7,599 nucleotides of DNA from Chloroflexi bacterium UBA2235 (GTDB taxonomy: Bacteria > Chloroflexota > UBA11872 > UBA12225), in assembly GCA_002347925.1 (NCBI GenBank), contig DDYL01000156.1, forward strand, positions 4,969-12,567. Direction: 5' to 3'. Position numbers and translations under genes: made by a program. The notes under the pieces were generated by a model. The model was not told the DNA's origin and searched no databases. It saw only the letters and a program-made list of their open reading frames with translations. Below are positions 6,194 to 7,599 of the stretch, in pieces. Each line of letters starts with the position of its first letter. Positions within the stretch are counted from its first letter, which is position 1.

Positions 6194-6751
6194 TCACGAA
6201 AAGTTCTTGATGTAGGTCCGTTGGTTCTGGATGATTTTCCTCACCCGGGCTAGCAGTCCTCCGGCCCGCTGGTTGTGGATGATGTCACTGTTTCGCTGTG
6301 ACAGGCCCTCACGCATCGCGTACCAGTGCGACATCCACAAGGCGTACTGCTCCATCAATTCGTATGCGACCCGTATTTCGTTATCTACCTTCATATACTG
6401 GTACTGACACAATGCGTAATACGTGCCATTGGCGTATGAATGATTATTCACGCACCAGAAGCCGATCGTATTGACGGTGTCCAAATACCCGGTGTTGTCG
6501 GCGACCTGCAAATCGACCACGGTGTTATAGAATTCGAAAAACAGGGTGTTCTTGGCTTCATCGGTCGTGATGCGTCGGTCAGCGCGTTCGACGTCGTCGA
6601 GCGCGGCTTCCATGCGGTCCAGCTCCGCAGTTGCCCATGACCAGTCGATGCCGAACGGGTTCTCCGCCCGTGCGACCGGGGCAACGGTTATCCACCCTGC
6701 CACTAAGAGCGCGATCAGCGCAGCCCGGATCACCGGTAGCCCCGAACCCAT
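6194..6751 (-). CDS. Exported protein of unknown family
   Basis: A 185-aa protein I do not recognise. The start at 6751 is chosen because AAGGGG lies eight bases upstream and the signal peptide then begins properly; the frame extends to 6817 without support. Residues 1-29 are a Sec signal peptide: Arg9, hydrophobic 10-24, and ARA before Glu30. The mature part begins ENPFGIDW and looks largely helical, with an acidic amphipathic stretch (43-66), an aromatic-rich centre holding Cys100 and Cys115 (IGFWCVNN and YALCQYQ), a second helical stretch (120-150) rich in Tyr, Trp and Met, and a basic C-terminus (162-182, with LLARVRKIIQ). The two cysteines, in an exported protein, could form a disulfide. 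There is no lipobox, membrane anchor or sortase signal. Its GC is lower than its neighbours mainly because of Asn, Tyr and Ile content; third positions still look native. It stands alone between a hairpin-poor gap and a 263-base upstream region. Confidence 0.8.
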   Translation of the reverse strand: MGSGLPVIRAALIALLVAGWITVAPVARAENPFGIDWSWATAELDRMEAALDDVERADRRITTDEAKNTLFFEFYNTVVDLQVADNTGYLDTVNTIGFWCVNNHSYANGTYYALCQYQYMKVDNEIRVAYELMEQYALWMSHWYAMREGLSQRNSDIIHNQRAGGLLARVRKIIQNQRTYIKNFS

Positions 6752-6759
6752 TCGTCCAA

Positions 6760-6765
6760 CCCCTT
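6760..6765 (-). promoter_or_regulatory. Ribosome binding site of the exported orphan gene
   Basis: Read on the minus strand this is AAGGGG, eight bases before the ATG at 6751. It decides that start over the upstream in-frame ATG codons near 6817 and 6811. Confidence 0.65.
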
Positions 6766-6814
6766 CATCTCGGCGCGAATTTCCACGACTGCTATTTGCA
6801 CGGTGAAGCATACC

Positions 6815-6824
6815 CACACGTGTG
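6815..6824. promoter_or_regulatory. 10-bp palindrome upstream of the exported orphan gene
   Basis: CACACGTGTG is a perfect palindrome centred about 68 bases before the ATG at 6751. With no loop it would not form a stable hairpin, so a dimeric regulator site is the more likely reading. CCCA and TGGG flank it asymmetrically (6813 and 6830). Confidence 0.3.
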
Positions 6825-7014
6825 TTTTATGGGAATGCGTACTAGCTTATTACGGCTCAGAATTTTTTTTGCGAGGGTTGGCACGCGTTGGGATCGAACC
6901 GATGCATATCACTATGATTCAAGGCCCTTTGCGAATCCAGCCCGCGGTGGAGGTCCGATCCGGTCCATGATGCCGGTTGTGGTGGCTTCGAGAGCCGTGC
7001 CCTGCGTCCGGGGG

Positions 7015-7440
7015 TCACTCGGCTTCGCCGGATCGGTCGAGGAAGTCCTCAATGAATCGCCGGTCGCTCGGCGCGAGGTCAAGGTAGAGGGCTTCGTTGA
7101 ACGTCACCCACTGGAGATCCGAGTGTTCGATAGTGAGCGGAGTGCCGTCAATCCGGACGTCGGTGAAATGGATCACGAACGGCGACCCGGGATCGTGGAT
7201 TGAGTGCAACAAGGACCCGACGTGCGTCACCGTAACTCCGAGTTCCTCAAGGAGTTCACGTGCGATGGCCTGGTCTTTCGTTTCCCCGTCATTGCACTTC
7301 CCGCCCGGGAACTCATAGAGACCACCGTGTCGCTTGTGGGCCGGTCGCTGGCACAACAGCACTCTTGCCCCACGGCGGATCACCGCCGCAACAACATCCA
7401 CGGGTCCGGTGTATCCAGCGTCAGAATGGTTGCTAGGCAT
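7015..7440 (-). CDS. Nudix hydrolase, MutT-like (deoxy)nucleoside triphosphate pyrophosphatase
   Basis: A cytosolic 141-aa enzyme that cleaves nucleoside diphosphate-linked substrates with Mg2+. The Nudix box GX5EX7REUXEEXGU is complete at residues 47-69: Gly47, Glu53, then RELLEELGV from Arg61, with metal ligands expected at Glu62, Glu65 and Glu66. The MutT-type features are VVAAVIRRGARVLLCQRP (16-33), LYEFPGGK (41-48), and EHSDLQWVTFNE (105-116). This matches the small MutT family that removes oxidised nucleotides such as 8-oxo-dGTP, or the related CTP pyrophosphohydrolases; the substrate cannot be told apart by sight. The ATG at 7440 has no clear Shine-Dalgarno; a GTG at codon 14 (7401) is an alternative start just before the first strand. 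The gene is not clearly in an operon with the exported orphan, 263 bases downstream. Confidence 0.92.
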   Translation of the reverse strand: MPSNHSDAGYTGPVDVVAAVIRRGARVLLCQRPAHKRHGGLYEFPGGKCNDGETKDQAIARELLEELGVTVTHVGSLLHSIHDPGSPFVIHFTDVRIDGTPLTIEHSDLQWVTFNEALYLDLAPSDRRFIEDFLDRSGEAE

Positions 7441-7599
7441 TTATCTCTGCGGGCTTACCGGAAATTCCAACCCAACGGTTGACCGCGCGTAGTGCCTGAC
7501 CCATCCGATTGGCTATTTCACAGTGTGTTGGCGTCGGGTTTCCCCCTGTGTTACGCCCGGCACGAGATTTTGTCCAGTTAGATGGTGGCGAAGCGCTGT
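7441..7599. other. Upstream region of the Nudix gene, no supported gene
   Basis: I see no gene I can support. A minus-strand frame is open from the window edge to a TAG at 7433, overlapping the Nudix start by eight bases, but its third positions are not GC-enriched. On the plus strand an ATG at 7582 opens a frame that runs off the window. The Nudix promoter probably lies here; TTGGGT and TTGGAA on the minus strand near 7465-7475 are -35-like, without a matching -10. Confidence 0.3.

Larger units (their letters stand above)
6752..7014. other. Non-coding gap with AT-rich patch and tRNA T-arm-like fragment
   Basis: No gene is supported here. About 6820-6875 is much more AT-rich than the rest of the window and includes eight T residues at 6863-6870, which on the minus strand is an A-tract upstream of the exported orphan gene and could act as an UP-like element. 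At 6880-6905 the minus strand reads GCATCGGTTCGATCCC followed by AACGCGTGCC, which resembles the T-arm and 3' acceptor side of a tRNA, but the stem is imperfect and no matching 5' half lies at tRNA distance. Confidence 0.4.

Noticed and set aside
6056..6253. A small plus-strand frame starting MSYPNDIEP that could be a frameshifted tail of the 5553 frame.
   Set aside because: The peptide looks plausible at first, but third positions are only about as GC-rich as the local average, and it runs into the antisense of the exported orphan gene.
6194..6751. Recent horizontal transfer of the orphan gene because of its lower GC.
   Set aside because: Third positions are still mostly G or C as in the neighbours; the lower GC comes largely from Asn, Tyr, Ile and Lys codons. 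Only the upstream non-coding patch is clearly AT-rich.
6880..7001. A complete tRNA on the minus strand, from a T-arm-like GGTTCGATCCC and a GGCACGG that nearly pairs with GCGTGCC.
   Set aside because: The two acceptor halves are 122 bases apart, too far for a tRNA, the T stem has two mismatches, and the intervening bases do not give a D-arm or anticodon arm I can see.
6631..7203. A 190-codon plus-strand frame across the orphan gene's signal peptide and the Nudix C-terminus.
   Set aside because: It is antisense to two well-supported genes and has no ribosome site or recognisable domain.
7433..7598. The 3' end of a minus-strand gene entering from the right edge and overlapping the Nudix start by eight bases.
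   Set aside because: The overlap is operon-like, but about half of the third positions are A or T, unlike its neighbours, and the peptide matches nothing I know. Sequence beyond the window would decide it.

Overview
The window looks like chromosomal DNA from a high-GC Gram-positive bacterium, most likely an actinobacterium, and I cannot place it further. The reasons are the GC-rich third codon positions, GTG starts, and several start codons with no Shine-Dalgarno but a TANNNT -10-like hexamer 5 to 8 bases upstream, the pattern of leaderless actinobacterial transcripts. There are no insertion sequences, CRISPR arrays or complete RNA genes.

Left part (1-1718): the 3' end of coaX (type III pantothenate kinase) runs directly into coaBC (phosphopantothenoylcysteine synthetase/decarboxylase) with a 4-base GTGA overlap. 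Together they cover the first three steps from pantothenate to 4'-phosphopantetheine in coenzyme A synthesis. A hairpin-rich gap (1719-1907) separates them from a convergent gene.

Middle (1908-5465): a minus-strand Cof-type HAD hydrolase diverges from a Rid-family gene across a 90-base shared promoter region. The Rid protein lacks the arginine that RidA deaminases need. Then come a YbjJ-like major facilitator transporter and an exported protein made almost wholly of 33 pentapeptide repeats. These look like single-gene transcription units rather than one operon: three of the four start codons carry their own -10-like hexamer and hairpins lie between genes.

Right part (5466-7599): this is the least understood stretch. 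A plus-strand frame from 5553 has coding-type base composition but no family I recognise, and the composition continues past an in-frame TAG at 5937. A minus-strand gene (6194-6751) encodes an unrecognised exported protein, mostly helical by eye, with two cysteines. A 263-base gap upstream of it holds a palindrome, an AT-rich patch and a tRNA T-arm-like fragment. A minus-strand MutT-like Nudix hydrolase (7015-7440) closes the window.

The window is mostly ordinary housekeeping and accessory genes. The items most worth a second look are the exported pentapeptide-repeat protein, the orphan exported protein, the interrupted frame at 5553-6215 and the arginine-less Rid protein. I see no multi-gene defence or mobile system.
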